DNA of 64,000 nucleotides from Aldrovandia affinis (taxonomy: Eukaryota > Chordata > Actinopteri > Notacanthiformes > Halosauridae): the NCBI GenBank assembly GCA_029706075.1, contig JAINUG010000215.1:1232501-1296500 (forward strand). The letters run 5' to 3'. The translations under genes were made by a program, and so were the position numbers. The notes under the pieces were generated by a model. That model did not search any database, had not been told where the DNA came from, and was given only the letters and a program-made list of their open reading frames with translations. This document shows, piece by piece, positions 12,000-63,200 of the stretch (the first letter of the stretch is position 1; every line of letters starts with the position of its first letter).

Positions 12000-13800
12000 C
12001 GCTTAGCTAGTTGGCTACGTTAGCTGCTTTATCATTTGAATTTGGCAGGATGTGGAATCGCGTCAATGCAGCGCTGCCTTTGTGGGGCTGATCGCTCGTT
12101 CCTTGCGGGTGCTTATTTGTGATGCGATCGAGCAGAGCTCTGCTGCTCTGTGAAAATGTTCTCTCTAAATGATAAAAATTAGCATTTAAATTGTCTCTTT
12201 GTGCGTTTGTCTCCTCCTTTCTTATAAAATGTCCAAATGTGACTCTTTCTTTCTACAGGCGAGACATTTGTAAAGATATCTATACTGATTTCTAGTAAGA
12301 CTTGCATTCCTTCACGACGTACATTTTGTCACAGGGCATTCTTGAAGGCACTGCACTATCGTTTTCCTTTCAGTAATAATCCTTATATCGTTTCGCATGC
12401 TAGTTATGAAGAATCATACCCCTACTGTAAAGCGCCAGGCTGCCTGATCATCCACACGACCCCGCTGCTCTCTCTCGAAACCCCCTGACCTGATCATCCA
12501 CACGACCCCGCTGCTGTCTCGAAACGGCCTGCAGCTGCTGTTATCCCAGCGGAATGCAGGTTGCGTGTGTGGGTCAGACGCGCCCCCGGCCTCCGTACTG
12601 CAGGTCTGGGTAACCCGCTGTGTAATCTGTGACGGTGATCCGTGTTGTTCTGCGGAAGTGTGTCCTCTCTGAACTCGTGCGACTCGCTGAAATCGCACCT
12701 CTACCACCGCAAGGCCTCCTCCCCCTCCCCCTCCCCCGCGTGCCGCGTGTGGCTGGCTAAGTAGACACACAGCAGGAAAAGGCACAGTAACCCTAAAGTA
12801 CTGTGTCAGCAGAGATGGCGTTCGGTTAGCGATCCCTGTGCCTGGGCTAGTGACCTTTGCCCACCTGTCGCCTCACCTCACGGGCTCTGCTGGTCTTGGG
12901 CTCCCGCACCCCGGCAAACTGCAGCCCTGAGATTAGTGTACGTAATCCTGGGTCACGCTCACACAGCATCTGAGATTACTGCCCCTGTGCAAACCTGCAA
13001 ACTGCCCCACCGGGAAGTGTGTCTGGGACTGTGAGATTGTGAGGGGTTGACACTGTAAGTGTGTGTGTGTGTGTGTGTGTGTGTGAGTACGTGCACGAGA
13101 GAGCATAACACTGAATGTGGGTTAGATAAAACAGCGCACGCTTGTGAGTGTTTTGTGCGAGAGAGCAAGCCCGTGTGCACGCGTGTCCATACGTGCGTGT
13201 CCGAGTGCACGCATTCAGGCGTCGGGAGTCATTCGGTGCAGGAAACAGGCGATATCATTTCCGCCAGGGAAAAGGGAGAAGTGGCTCGGGGCCCGATTGT
13301 ATTCCTGCGGGTGAGGCAGTGCGTTTAACCGAATCTCCACCTCCAGCTGCCGAAGCGGAGCGCGAGAGCAGGCTAAAGCCCCTCCCAGAGTTAATCCCCG
13401 GAGTCTGACTTTTATTCCGCACCTTAACCGCAGAGCCACGGCTTTAATCCGGCGAACATTCCCCGCGCCGTGGCTACATTCCGTGATTGTGTACATCTGA
13501 AATAAGATTCCAGGCCACCGGAGACAGCGCTGGCCTCTCTGGCCCTTTTGTACGCCGGGAGCGATGGTGTCAGAGAGGTGCAGTGCTGGCTGACGTCCCG
13601 GGAGCGGAGATGGAGTTGAGCGGCCTCGCCTCTTTGCTCCGGGCCCGAAATAAAGCCCTCTCTGTCGTCGTCGTCATCGCCGTCCTCCCCTCCCCCAGGC
13701 TGTTTTGTCTCTGTAATAACGTGGGCCGCTCCTCAGAGCGCCGGAAGGAAGTGACCATGGCTCCTTATGGCTCTTGTCCCCCAGCTTGTCACACAAGTCC
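12000..13800. other. GC-richer stretch without a recognised exon
   Basis: The region becomes richer in G+C and CpG from about 12,400. A run of T/C and G/C homopolymers is at 12710-12740 and a (GT)n microsatellite at 13059-13084. It could hold an upstream eif4g3 promoter or untranslated exon, but nothing proves it. Confidence 0.4.
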
Positions 13801-13807
13801 CTTCTTC

Positions 13808-14225
13808 TTCATCGATTGCTCTGGTCTGATGTTTGCCAGGGCTGCCAGCTCATCACACACGTTCGCGCTCGTGCCGATCGATTGCTCTGGTCTGAGATGT
13901 GTCGGGGGCTGCCAGCTCATCACATGCGACCTCCTACCTCTTGTCCATCGATTTCTCTGGTCAGGGCTGCCGGGCCATCATGAATGCACTCTCTTTCTCT
14001 CTCACTCTTTCTCCATCTCTCTCTCTGGCCGATTGATATCTCTGGTCTTAGGTGTGCTGGAGCTTGCTGGCTTATCTTTCTCACACACACACACACACAC
14101 ACACATACACACACTCTTTATCGTGGATTGATTGGTCTGGTCTGAGATGTGCCAAGGCCGCCTCTCTCTCGCCGATCAGTTGGTCTGGTCTGAGATGTGC
14201 TGGGGCTGTCAGCTCTGGGGATTGG
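13808..14225. repeat. Minisatellite, CGATTGCTCTGGTCTGAGAT-type unit
   Basis: Irregular units of about 50-90 bases repeat the words GATTGCTCTGGTCTGA, GATGTGC and GGGGCTGCCAGCTCATCACA. A (CA)n run at 14083-14114 sits inside. The array immediately precedes a second minisatellite that runs up to the first recognised exon. Confidence 0.8.
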
Positions 14226-14243
14226 AAGAGCTCTTGCCCGGCC

Positions 14244-14929
14244 GTGTGACTGGGTCTGTGTGTGATTCAGACCCGCCCGTGTGACTGGGTCTGTGTGTGA
14301 TTCAGGCCTGGCTGTGTGACTGGGTCTGTGTGTGATTCAGGCCCGGTTGTGTGACTGAGTCTGTGTGTGATTCAGGCCCGGTTGTGTGACTGAGTCTGTG
14401 TGTGATTCAGGCCCGGTTGTGTGACTGAGTCTGTGTGTGATTCAGGCCCGGCTGTGTGACTGGGTCTGTGTATGATTTAGGCCCGGCTCTCTGTGCGATT
14501 CAGACCCGGCTGTGTGACTGGCTCTCTGAGTGATTCAGACCCGGCTGTGTGACTGGCTCTCTGAGTGATTCAGACCCGGCTGTGTGACTGGCTCTCTGAG
14601 TGATTCAGACCCGGCTGTGTGACTGGCTCTCTGAGTGATTCTGTGTGACTGGCTCTCTGAGTGATTCAGACCCGGCTGTGTGACTGGCTCTCTGAGTGAT
14701 TCAGACCCGGCTGTGTGACTGGCTCTCTGAGTGATTCTGTGTGACTGGCTCTCTGAGTGATTCAGACCCGGCTGTGTGACTGGCTCTCTGAGTGATTCAG
14801 ACCCGGCTGTGTGACTGGCTCTCTGAGTGATTCAGACCCGGCTGTGTGACTGGGTCTGTGTATGATTTAGGCCCGGCTCTCCGTGCGATTCAGGCACCGG
14901 CCGTGTGACTGGCTCTCCGTGTGATTCAG
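14244..14929. repeat. Minisatellite of 35-bp units ending exactly at an exon
   Basis: About 19-20 units follow the pattern GTGACTGGCTCTCTGAGTGA, then TTCAGACCCGGCTGT. An early subfamily has GGGTCTGTGTGTGATTCAGG. Each unit contains GTGATTCAG. The final copy of that word (14921-14929) is the splice acceptor of the exon beginning at 14930, so the array supplies the exon's 3' splice site and many decoys upstream. Confidence 0.9.
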
Positions 14930-52698
<37,769 letters not shown>

Positions 52699-53525
52699 CA
52701 GGGGATCCCGTCTTCGCCCATTAATGCAGAACGGCCAGCTGTCGCTGAACAAAAAAACCGCAATCTTAAAAAACAAAAAAACAACAAAACAAAAAAAACA
52801 TATGCACAAATGGGAGTTGAACAATGGTTGGAATCTCATGTACGGTACCACGCAGCGCATTTAAATGGCCGGAGCACTAAACACATGTATTATTTATAGA
52901 AAATATTTAGTTTTAAAATTTAAAACTTTTTTTCCATTTGTTATTTTTTAAGAGACTTTAAAAAAAAAAAACCATTTCTGTGCAACAAAGAATACAATAC
53001 ATATGTTCTGAACTCTTTAATTTATTATTTTTTTAAGGACTGCAAATATCAAAATTTATTTAACATTTGCAGATGCTCAAAAATGTGGAGAACATTGACG
53101 GTAATAGAAATAATAACAATAATAATAACAATAATAAAATAATAATAATTGAGAAACCGCCTCCCTGAATTTGGTTTAGAGAAGTAAAAATGTACATTGG
53201 GGTTGGAGGGGAGAGGGAGGGCTTGCTTTTACAGGGAGGGTTGACTGTTTAAGAGGTCAAAGGTTAAAGGTTATTATTAAATAACCTTGAGAACTGTTTC
53301 TTCTGCTTTGGCTTGCTCTATTGGAAATGTATATAATCCTCCACACAGGCAGAAACCAAGCGGCCTGCAAAAAGAAGAACAACACAATACCTGCAGAAAA
53401 CTGAAATGAGTGCAAGAACACTCCTAAATGAGTTCGCCGATTCTAAAGTGCTTGTAACTCCTCCGACTTACAGCGCCAATTTAAAGCTTGTAAATACATT
53501 AAAGACAAAAAAAGATATTTAAAAA
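52699..53525 (+). other. eif4g3: eif4g3 3'UTR (end approximate)
   Basis: AT-rich with A-runs at 52750-52800 and 52960-52971. Candidate poly(A) signals are AATAAA at 53133 and ATTAAA at 53498 and 53678. The 3' end is inferred, not proven. Confidence 0.5.
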
Positions 53526-56500
53526 AACAAACCAAGCTCACAGTGCTGTGTATTTCTTGCCGGTTTTTGAAACAGACATGGTTTATTTGGTCTTCTAAAG
53601 GGTTGTAGCGTCTACTTTACTGTTGTGTCACAACACAAATTGGTGCAGACAATAGATATTGACAAAAGATATTGAGCATTAAAAGAAATTCACCATGTAA
53701 ACCTGCAGTAAACTGAAATTCACCGTCATCAGACATTTTATTGAATGGCAGTGGCAACGGTCATTTTGTTAAGTTCATTAGCAGTTGGTGGGGTTACTAA
53801 TGCCCAGCACCACGGACACATCCTCCCCCCGCACAATGCACTAAATGCTTCCGGTTGCTCACGTTTTCGCTTTTCAATCCCAAAGTCTGCAAGCACTACT
53901 GAAAGGGCTGTTTATATCTCGGTGTCTGTTGGCTCCGTGATAGCGAAGTCGACCGTACTGAACTGCGTTTCTTGTTTACATTCACATTGACTTTTTCGTT
54001 TTGGTGGGCGTGGCTAATTGATTTGAAAGCAAGAGGCCTCGCCCCATGCAAATACTAGGTTTGAGGTCCTGTCCCGTTCCCCCTGTGAGGATTGGGCGGG
54101 CCTGCATCCAGTCATTGGGTCTCTGAGCCCTGGACATTTTCAGCATGGGGAGTGTGGCGTTTTGATCTGGGCAGAAAGCCACTGTCACAGGGCAGCGTGG
54201 GGACATGCGTGGTCCTGCTGGAACATGGTCACGTGAGGATGAGCAGAGAGAGGTCCCCGGGCTTCGTCAGTGCAGCACCGCAAAGCCAGTCTGTCCTCCG
54301 TCACCACTGCAGTTCAGCAGCACTGTGAAGCCAGAGCCCTGACACACCTACCCCAGGCCTTCACACTTGACCTCCCGGCTGTACACAGCAGTTGGGAGCA
54401 TCATCCTACTTGTCTGCAGTACACCTGGAGAAGTCTGTCTTCCTGTCTGTCCTCTTCATCTCTAAGGAGGACTTTTGCTCTATTGAGTCCACCTGAGGCA
54501 TTGCTGACACCGTTCTGTTGTGATGGTGAACAGTTGGGAGCATCGGGTCCCGGTTTGGCCTCCTGGCCTGAAAATGGCAACTGCCTCTTCACAGTCGATG
54601 GGCTAATGTGTAGGGTTTTTAAACCCAGTGCTTCAGATTTAGCGGAACAGGCAGAGAGAAATTCTAGAGAAGATCCATCTCGGGCAGGTGTGGTGTTTCG
54701 CAATCTCCCAAATTTTGGGACCGATTATGTTTGGCTTGAAAGTCTTGCTAGGTTATAAAAAGCTGGCTGTGTCCCCCTCCCCAGACAGTCATGGAGCACT
54801 GACTTAATCTTACCATGTACCATGTACCATGTTCTATTTAAAGCAGGCCACACTGGTTCCTTTGTATTTTTCTAGATCTAAACCAGACCGCAATAGCATT
54901 TAATCGATATGCAAGGTCCATTTCTGTACAACACACCTGCGTGAATGGAAGGAAGAATTTGATGCTCAGTATGCATGTATGCTAACAGGTCCCAGCTGAA
55001 GTGCAGCCACAAAACAAGCTTGAACCTCAATCTGTTTACCGCCCGTGCCCCATAGGAGAAATGTACTAGACTGTATGATTTCCTGCATTTTATAATGTGT
55101 ATAAATGGAACAGGTCCATTGGAGCACGTGTGTTATTGTGTGCGATATCGTGCTCCAGAACAGTGCTGCATTGGTTTGTCTGGGCCTTGCGCATATTGCA
55201 GTGTGTGTGGCTGCTCAGGTTTTTGTGACGGGGTGGTTATATTTTCTTCCTTTTTTATGACAAAAGTACACATTTACGTTACGACTTACGAGAAGTATGC
55301 CTGCTATTTGGTTTGTGTTTTACATAGAGAAAAGGTAGAGTTGTCAACTTTTCCCCAATGAGTTTCTATGGTCCCTGCTAGCTGCAGCTAAGCCAAGCAC
55401 GTCGTTGACAGGTGACTCGTCATTAACAACTGTGTCTCGAGCTTCATGACCAGCGATAATATGTGAAATCTGTTGTGTTATGCTATACAGATTCTACAAC
55501 TCTTCAGTTATTGTAGGTTAGTACAGGTTTTGGGTGGATGTTACTGAACTCATTTAGGGTGTTCAGACCGCTGTGTTCATCTCAATGAGGACTGAAAGCA
55601 GGAAGAAGTTCTTCGGGACCAACTCCAAACCTTCCGAGAAGCGGTGACACGGCGTGAGGTCAGCAGAGGCGGAGCTTGCGCTGAAACAGTGGTTAATATG
55701 ATGTCACACTGAGGCTGTTGCATCCAAACAGTGTTTGGCAGCTAGTACCCCGAAACTCCTCCCCTGTATCACCTGTTTGCATATTTTACACGTATGGCGA
55801 GTTTTCATGGGTGTCTGTTGTCCTTTCTTTCGTTCCTGGTTAGGTGAAGAGGTAAACACTTGAGGGTCACTTGTATTTTAAGGAGACCCCATCATGTAGT
55901 GTGTCCTGTGTGGCTCAGTGGGTAGAGCACGGCGCTGACAACGCTTAAGTTGTGGGTTCAATTCCCACTGGCACCACATATACTGAAAAATGTATGCATT
56001 CACTACTGTAAGTCGCTTTGGATAAAAGCGTCTGCTAAATGGCATATATTATTATTATTATGTATATAATGGGGTTACTTGAGTCTTGTTGCACCTGCAG
56101 GGTCATGGCCTTTGACTGCTGGAACTGAAGATGGATGTGTAAGTAATAGCAGTCTGGCATAGTCTGAAGGACTAAATACTGTTTGGTGAAGTCCCTTGAA
56201 ATTGTGCTGCAAATGTAATTCATTGTTCAGCAAAATCTAAATGGCAAGCCCGGGTGGGCCGAATGGCTTGTTTTAGTCATCATCTTTACAAAACGCAATT
56301 TAAGAAGCAAACCTACTGCAACTTGATGCACCATGAAGCTGTTTACGTACCCCAGTATGAATGGGCTTTTGCAATGCTAGTAAATAGAAGTGTGATGTAA
56401 TGCTGATACTGCTTTGAAGTTTGCGTGTGTGTTTTGGCTCAGGGATGTGCAGGTGCCAGCACTGTGAAGATGTTGCTGAAGGTTTGTTGTGAACAGGGAG

Positions 56501-58700
56501 TATCTCATCAACCTGTGATGAACATTCATTCGCCCTGTAACACAAGAATGCACCACTGCCCCCTAATGGCTGTTACTTTGTTGACCAATATATATTTTTT
56601 AAATGTCTCTACCTCAGCATTGTGTCATTGATATTATTTTAGGGGTGACTCTAGTTATATTTGACTTTATTATATTCTTGCTCACAGTTACAAACTGAAT
56701 AAAAAGCAGAATTTACAGTGTTATAGCTATATTTATACACAACGTTTACAGCATTTGTTTACATTTTATGTTGTTCATTGAGTGATACATATGTTGAAGT
56801 TATCAACTGATGTGACCCCTTTGGGGGCTTGTGAAAGGACCTTTTTGGTCAGATAATGTTAACCTTTAAGCTACTGGTGTAAACTGTTTTTTAACTTGGC
56901 AGATAAACAAAAACACAGAAGTACTGTTTTCCATTTAATTTCCCATTAACCTGAAAGGCCCAGTCAAAACAGAGATGACAATGCTTCAATACTAATACTT
57001 TATGTCCTGCTAACAGGCAGATAGAGAGACTTTGGGGTATTAGAGTGAGTTGATAGTTTTTTGTGGCCTACTTGACTCACTGTACTGATTAACCCGCACA
57101 AGACTTAATTTTGAGTGTGCACCCTTCAGTTACTGATACTAGTGTGTGTGTGTGTGTGTGTCTACATATAATTATACAATACTATTGAATGCACTGGTTT
57201 GCAAGGGTTTTACAAAGGTCACTCATGTTCAAGGATATCACAGTTTGATTTCTCTTCTGAAAATACTCAGAGCCACCAGAAGTGTTCAGTAGTATCTGCT
57301 TGTGTTTCACTTGTACTCACATCTCTGAAAACCGATGGTAGGATCGATTCAGGGGTTAATTAAATGTACGTGTAACCAGAATGTTGCAGGTCCAAATCAG
57401 GAGGGGGTGGGCACAGTCAATTCTGTGCCTTGAGCAAGGTACTTCACCTGAATTACTTGTTAATAATGTAAATAATATGCAAAGTGTATTTAAAGGTAAA
57501 CTGTAAGGCAGGTTTTGCACAGTAAATCATCTGTGAACGCGTGCTATGAAAATAATGTTTTTTTAGAAGGTTTTGACCTCCTAGGCCTCCAACTAGCTTA
57601 AAAAGTGTGACCCAGTCACGTCAGATGCCTGTCATCTGAAAAGGTTATGGGTGAATTTCAAACATCTAAAAATCTATTTATGAGTGGCTTTCGGTAGTCC
57701 TAATATATCTTTGCCATTGACAATATGCCTGTCTACTCATGCTACTCAGACCACCAAAATGTGTATATCAAAATCTGAATAGCTTATGAAAGGGCCATAT
57801 GAGAAATTGAAAATGTTAGTTGCATGGACTTGTGGTCAAAAGTGGCACTCCTGAAGGGTGTGATGCATGCACACAAATCTAGCACCAAGCTCATTGTACA
57901 ACCTAAAAACTGGGTGGGTGTAGGTAAACCCTAAAATGCACAGAGCTCAATTTGCCTGCATGTAATATGTAACACCTTGCATTTGTTGGGTTATCCTTTG
58001 TGTAAGATGGTGTTTACAATGGGTAATGTTCTGAGAATAACAAGGTAACTAACCACTGTAAAGTGGATCACTTCAGCCTTTCTTGTCTTTTCTCTGTTTC
58101 AGCACTGTCTGCAAGAATATTAACAGATCAAATGTTTAGTATAAGGAAGCTTTAATGTAATGTGCCCACAATGTGTCCAGTCTATATCATTAGGCATTGT
58201 TTTTGGATTTATCCATTCTTCAAATTGATCTAAATTTCTATTCAGTTAATCGATTTACAACGACCACCGTGATTGGTCGAGGAACCTTCCAAATTTTTTT
58301 TGCTAGTAGACTTTGGCTATAAATTGCTACACTGCAATATGAGAACGCGTTTCAGTTTGTGTATTGGTTTAAATTTGGGGGTGTAAATTTTGTAGCATTG
58401 GACAATAACTAAATTATTGCAACCCTGCCTGCAGTGGGCATGCAATGAGGGTCTATATGCGTGTTCATTGAAATACATTTCCCTTAATTTATTTATATTT
58501 ATTATAAAACTACACGAAGACTATTTATATTTCACCTTTATTGTAAAAAAAAAAAAATTGGGTGACGAGGAATGCGAATAATTGCCAGTTAAATGCGTTT
58601 GTACTTCTCTGCGGGTCCACCGACAGATTTTTAGTTCTAAACCTCAAAAACTTTTAACTGTAGCTAAGTGAAACCGCACAGCTGGTGAACCGATCAGCAA
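53526..58700. other. Intergenic region between eif4g3 and hp1bp3
   Basis: No conserved exon recognised. Open frames at 54092-54758 overlap on both strands and match nothing I know. A short (GT)n is at 57142-57161, and a degenerate SINE relative (GAGCAAGGTACTTCACCTGA) at 57350-57560. A clear SINE is listed separately. Confidence 0.55.
55904..56046 (+). mobile_element. tRNA SINE with L2-type tail, plus strand
   Basis: TGTGTGGCTCAGTGGGTAGA (box A), GTGGGTTCAATTCCCACTGG (box B), then GTAAGTCGCTTTGGATAAAA and GCGTCTGCTAAATGGC. The tRNA-like part has mismatched stems and a missing standard anticodon arm, so it is a SINE, not a tRNA gene. Confidence 0.88.
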
Positions 58701-59269
58701 AACAACGTTAGACATAATAGGGGACGCGTATAGAACGTCTCGTTATTGTTGATGTCTTCAGACGTAGTTAATCAACTGTTATCAGCGATGGTTACAACGA
58801 TGGTTCCAGCGCAAAGTGTAACAACGGTTTTTGGTGAAACAAAGGAACAATGTCGACTTCAAAAGCGTCCATTAAACAAAGAAAATGCTCATATCTCCAA
58901 TGAGCATGTCCTACACACTGATGAAAACCACACTCCGACATTACATTTTCTTTTTAAGCTCTCCCATTGTGAGATCTACGCTACATTTTCACATATCGTA
59001 ATGGCTGCAAACGGGGTTTTAACAAGTGCATACGATGTACCTTGTATCGAAGCGTTTTGTTCACGCACTCGAATTCTGTGTGGACAGGCATATATACTAA
59101 CGGTGTTCATGATTCATAAACCGCCGAATACGTCCGTAATAATAGAACACGCCAGGCGCAACCCGACGTACGGTTTACGTCGGGAGGCGTGGCAGTAGCG
59201 CCGATCAAATTCTAAAGAAAGGAGAGGACGGTTTGATCAGCCACAAACAATATAGCGATTTCTTCAAAG
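58700..59269 (+). promoter_or_regulatory. hp1bp3: Probable hp1bp3 promoter and untranslated first exon
   Basis: At 59219-59269 a segment ends TTCTTCAAAG|GTAAGA, a strong donor in the right place for a 5'UTR exon joining the acceptor at 60168. Just upstream, CCCGACGT and ACGTCGGG (59162-59184) form a palindrome around ACGT cores like those bound by CREB/ATF-type factors. The transcription start is not determined. Confidence 0.5.
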
Positions 59270-60176
59270 GTAAGACAATAAAATGTTATGTTTACACGAA
59301 GCTGGATTTTCGTTTACCTTTTTCAAATGCTTGGCTTTGCAAAAGCGTTTTTTTCCCCATTGCAACTTATTGCATTTACCTCTCGGCTCAATGCAGCGCC
59401 ATTACTGCGTTGGTAATTGACAAAATGGCCATAGTCGAATTGTTATTATTGCAAGAGATGTACGACATTAGCAACCTCAAGTAACACACGACAACGGCCT
59501 ACATTTCGCTCGTGCGCAGATAATATACTCTCCGTATCTGAGTTAAGTTTTACGTCATGCCCGAACTGGCAATTCCACTTTGTAATGTTTCTGCACATCG
59601 CATGAATTGATTAGCTGCAGTTGGGTCTAGATGTAGGCCTTCTACCCTTTAAGTGCGCATTGCAATATGGCCAGTTAAAAATAATGAATATTATCACCAG
59701 AGATCCCTATGTATGGGCTGAGTGCAACCTTGTTGACGTTGTCCTTATTTTCCCTAGTTGTTTTTTGCACAATGCATTGTTGGTTATATTTGCATTAATA
59801 CATGCATTATGTTTTGGTTTGTATGACTTCATTACGTCCACTGTAGGCTACTTTTTTTTGCATTATGTTTTTAGAAAACTTCGTAGTACCTTTTAAATTT
59901 AGCCACGTAGGGCTGTTTTCAGTAAGTTTTCGTTTCTTAATGACGACACGTAAGAACCTTGCGCTACAGTCAGCCATGGCAAAACCGAACATTGGAAGTA
60001 CACGCATAGTCTTTGCACGTGACATGTATGTTTTTATCAGGTAGGGATTTGTATTTATTAGGATTAGTATTTCTATTTATTAGTATTTTTATTTACTAGG
60101 TAGACCTCATATCCTTACACATCGTTAAAACAGCACAGTGACGTGTTGCCCACTATTTTGAGTTCCAGGTTGAGCA

Positions 60177-60279
60177 ATGCCCATCCGCCGTGCAGCTGGG
60201 ACCCCTCCCCAGGAAACGCCCCCCAAGGCAGCTGGGACACCCCCCCAGGAAACGCCCCCCAAGAGCACCCCAGATGGAG
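60177..60279 (+). CDS. hp1bp3: hp1bp3 exon 1 of coding: MPIRR with duplicated AAGTPPQETPPK
   Basis: 34 codons plus one base. MPIRR is followed by AAGTPPQETPPK twice, then STPDG. Human has a single (R)ETPPKSK here, so one unit looks duplicated (36 bases, nearly identical). The exon probably begins at 60169 after TTCCAG. Donor GAG|GTGAGC. Confidence 0.9.
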
Positions 60280-63200
60280 GTGAGCGTGGCTAAGGCACTT
60301 GAATGATACCATCCTTGTGTCTGGCAGAGCTGCTGAAAAGCATGTTTTTGATTATAATCTATACATTATATGGATCAGAGGCAAAGGAAAACTGTGAGAG
60401 AGTCACATGGGTTATTGGTTTTTGTTTTAACCTGTATATCGGCAACCAATTTAGACCCAAGAAATCAGCTGAGGTGAGCTAACTGTAATGGACTACTTGA
60501 ATTGATTGTGTTGTGCTCCAGGTCCACTCTCTCTTCACCCTACCTGCCTCCACAGACCCTGAGGCCAGCTCGGAGGAGTCCGTCTGCGCAGGTGAGGAGC
60601 AGGAGGCCGCTGCCCCTGCAGCGCCAGCCCAGGGAGGGGAGGAGAGTGTAGCGAAGGAGGCGGAGCCTGGAGAGTCGGCGGAAAAACCGCAGGAGAAAGA
60701 CCCAGAGGGACAGGGAGAGAAGAAAGGGTCAGTTGGTTTGTTCGTTGGTTCTTTCTTTTGGCTTCATTTATTTAAGTGATTCAAGTGTGCACAAGCCGCC
60801 AGGAGACGACACCTGTAGTGGCCAAAATGAAAAAGCCTTTTGTTTTGTAGCGATAAGGATGCTGGGAAGGAGAAGGTCAAAAAAGTGAAAAGGACCATTC
60901 CTTCCTGGGCCACCATTTCTGCAAGCCGACGGGCGCTGGCCCAGAAGTCCTCCGTGTCTCTATATAATCAGCCCAAGATGGACGACATCCTCATCGAAGC
61001 CATACAGGTGTGTGCCACCTTCGCAGACGCACACTGGGTTGTAACGTGAGCTATTACAGTCCCTGGGAAAGTGTTTGTTTGGACGCACTGCCAGTCATAA
61101 CAAGTCTTCCTCTCATGGGGAGATTACAGGCTGTCTGTTTGGTTCTTCCAACTAAAAACTTTCACTGGGGTTCACTTGCAAAAGTTTCTTATTGCAAACC
61201 TAAAATGAGTTTAAAGTACTGATTTAACTTCCGTCACGCTGGTTCTCCACAGGCTTGTAAAGAAAAGGCGTCCACCTATGCCATCAGGAAGTACATCATG
61301 AAGAACTACGCTTCCTTGGAGCTGGACAGGAGGACGTTCCTCCTGAAGAAGGCCCTCAAGAGATTGCTGGAGAAGAGGGCCATCAAGCAGGTTGACAGTC
61401 ACTCTCAATCAAAAAATTGTTTGTGTGTACAAAGGAGACAATTGGTAAAAAAATGTGATCATCGCACATGGAAGGGCATCTCTACTGAAAAACATTTTCA
61501 TCGAACAATTTATTATTTTTATTTTTCTTGCCTCCAAACTTTTTTCTGTTCTTTAGTCCAGTTCCTTGTATCTGGAATTGTACCGAGTCATAACCAAAGT
61601 GCTTCCTCAAAGTGGATGCTACCTTTTTTGTGTCCGCATCAAATGACAAATGTCTGTGCATATTGGATTTTATAGATTTCTCCTCCCTTTAAAATTCCCT
61701 TTACTGGCACTCCAGTGCTGTGAATGCTGATGTGACCTGCAGGTATCTGTGTGTGACCCTTTCTCTGTCCCCCCACAGCTGAAGGGGAAGGGCTTTTCTG
61801 GAAGCTTTACTATCTGCAAGCAGTCCCAGAAACCCACCGGCAAGGTAGGCGACCACGCTCATCTCCAGGGGCGGCGCTAAGGCGGGGCTTGCTGGTGCCT
61901 CTCTTGCTGGTGCTCTGAAGTCCGCTGTCACCGTGGTCAAGGGGGCGGAGCTAGGGGGTTTCTGTTTTTGTGACCAGATGTTTTTGGGTAGAATGTGATG
62001 CACTTACTTGGACATTTACTTGTTAGTGCTGTGGCTGTCTCTGAAGTGGGTCAGTCTAGTACCGATCTGTCTGTATAAATGGATTTGTGTACAATGAGCA
62101 ACAAATGAAGGCATCTGCTAGTACAGCTATTCAAAAGTATTAAATGTGTATGAACAGCAAAGTTGAGAACTGCTGCCTGTTGCCTTGCAGAAGCCGGCTG
62201 CAGCAGTGCAGTCGAAGACTGAGACCCTGGGGGACACGCTGCCCCTGATCATCACCCGTCTGTGCGAGCCCAAGGAGGCCTCCTACATCCTCATCAAGAA
62301 GTACCTGGAGCAGCACTTCCCCCAGCTCAATGTGGAGCAAAGGTAGCGGGCCGAGAAGCCCAGACACCAAACAAAGGTCCAGAACATTACACAGATGGCC
62401 CCAGTACATTATTTAGGGCTTCCAGAATGTTACACATTGGTTCTAGATTATTCAGGGGTCCCTGCCCATTCATTGATAATCCTTTGAAATACTTTCACTC
62501 TGGAAAGTCATGCAAAATGCACAAAAAGTGATCAGATAGCCCTTCTTTGAAAAGTAATGGAATATTTGCTTAAACCAATTTGTGTGTGGGTATATAGTGT
62601 TTTTTACACAGAGGGAAATGCATCCCTCTTTCTTGCTGCTTACTTGATACTATTTACAGTTGAGTCTAGTGATGCCAGCATGCTGATATTGCTATTGGCT
62701 AGCGCACTGGTTTGTGCATTAACCCCACTTCTAACTTTACCTAGTGTTCACTGCTAAGAGCATGTACAAACTATGTTTCAAAATCTTTGTGGGGGTTTGT
62801 ATTGGAGTCACCTCCTGTTGGGTGTTTTTTGTATGAGAGTGTGCTATGCTCATAAATATATTTTGATAAATAGTAATGGTTTGTTAAGGAGGTTTCTAGA
62901 ATGTCTTTGTACACTGGAAGCTTCCCAACTCAAATTGACCACTCCAGCTTGAAGCAAAGGGTAAAATTGAAGGTGAGGTGTGGTGTAAAGGCCTCTACAT
63001 GCTTGAGCGACAGCAACACAACCAGGGCTCTGCAACATTAATGCGACCTACGCAGAGCGTGTTGCAGAGGATATTGCGTCAAACTCGTGACTGCAGCGCA
63101 ACATGTTACGTAGATGTTGAGAATCATTGATTGGTTGGTTAGTGAATGGAGGCAGAGCTGTCTCAGTCATAGTTTCGAGCTAGTGCATCATTTTTTTACA

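Noticed and set aside
13487..14131. 214-codon + frame before the first eif4g3 exon
   Set aside because: It runs through a minisatellite and a CA repeat and shows no similarity to eIF4G.
54092..54758. Overlapping frames in the intergenic region
   Set aside because: Both strands are open, with no conserved motif, and they may be an old unclassified repeat.
55904..55975. Possible tRNA gene
   Set aside because: Boxes A and B are present but stems mismatch and an L2-type SINE tail follows directly.
58746..59198. 150-codon frame upstream of hp1bp3
   Set aside because: No recognisable motif, no splice signals and location in the promoter region; probably chance, though a small gene cannot be excluded.
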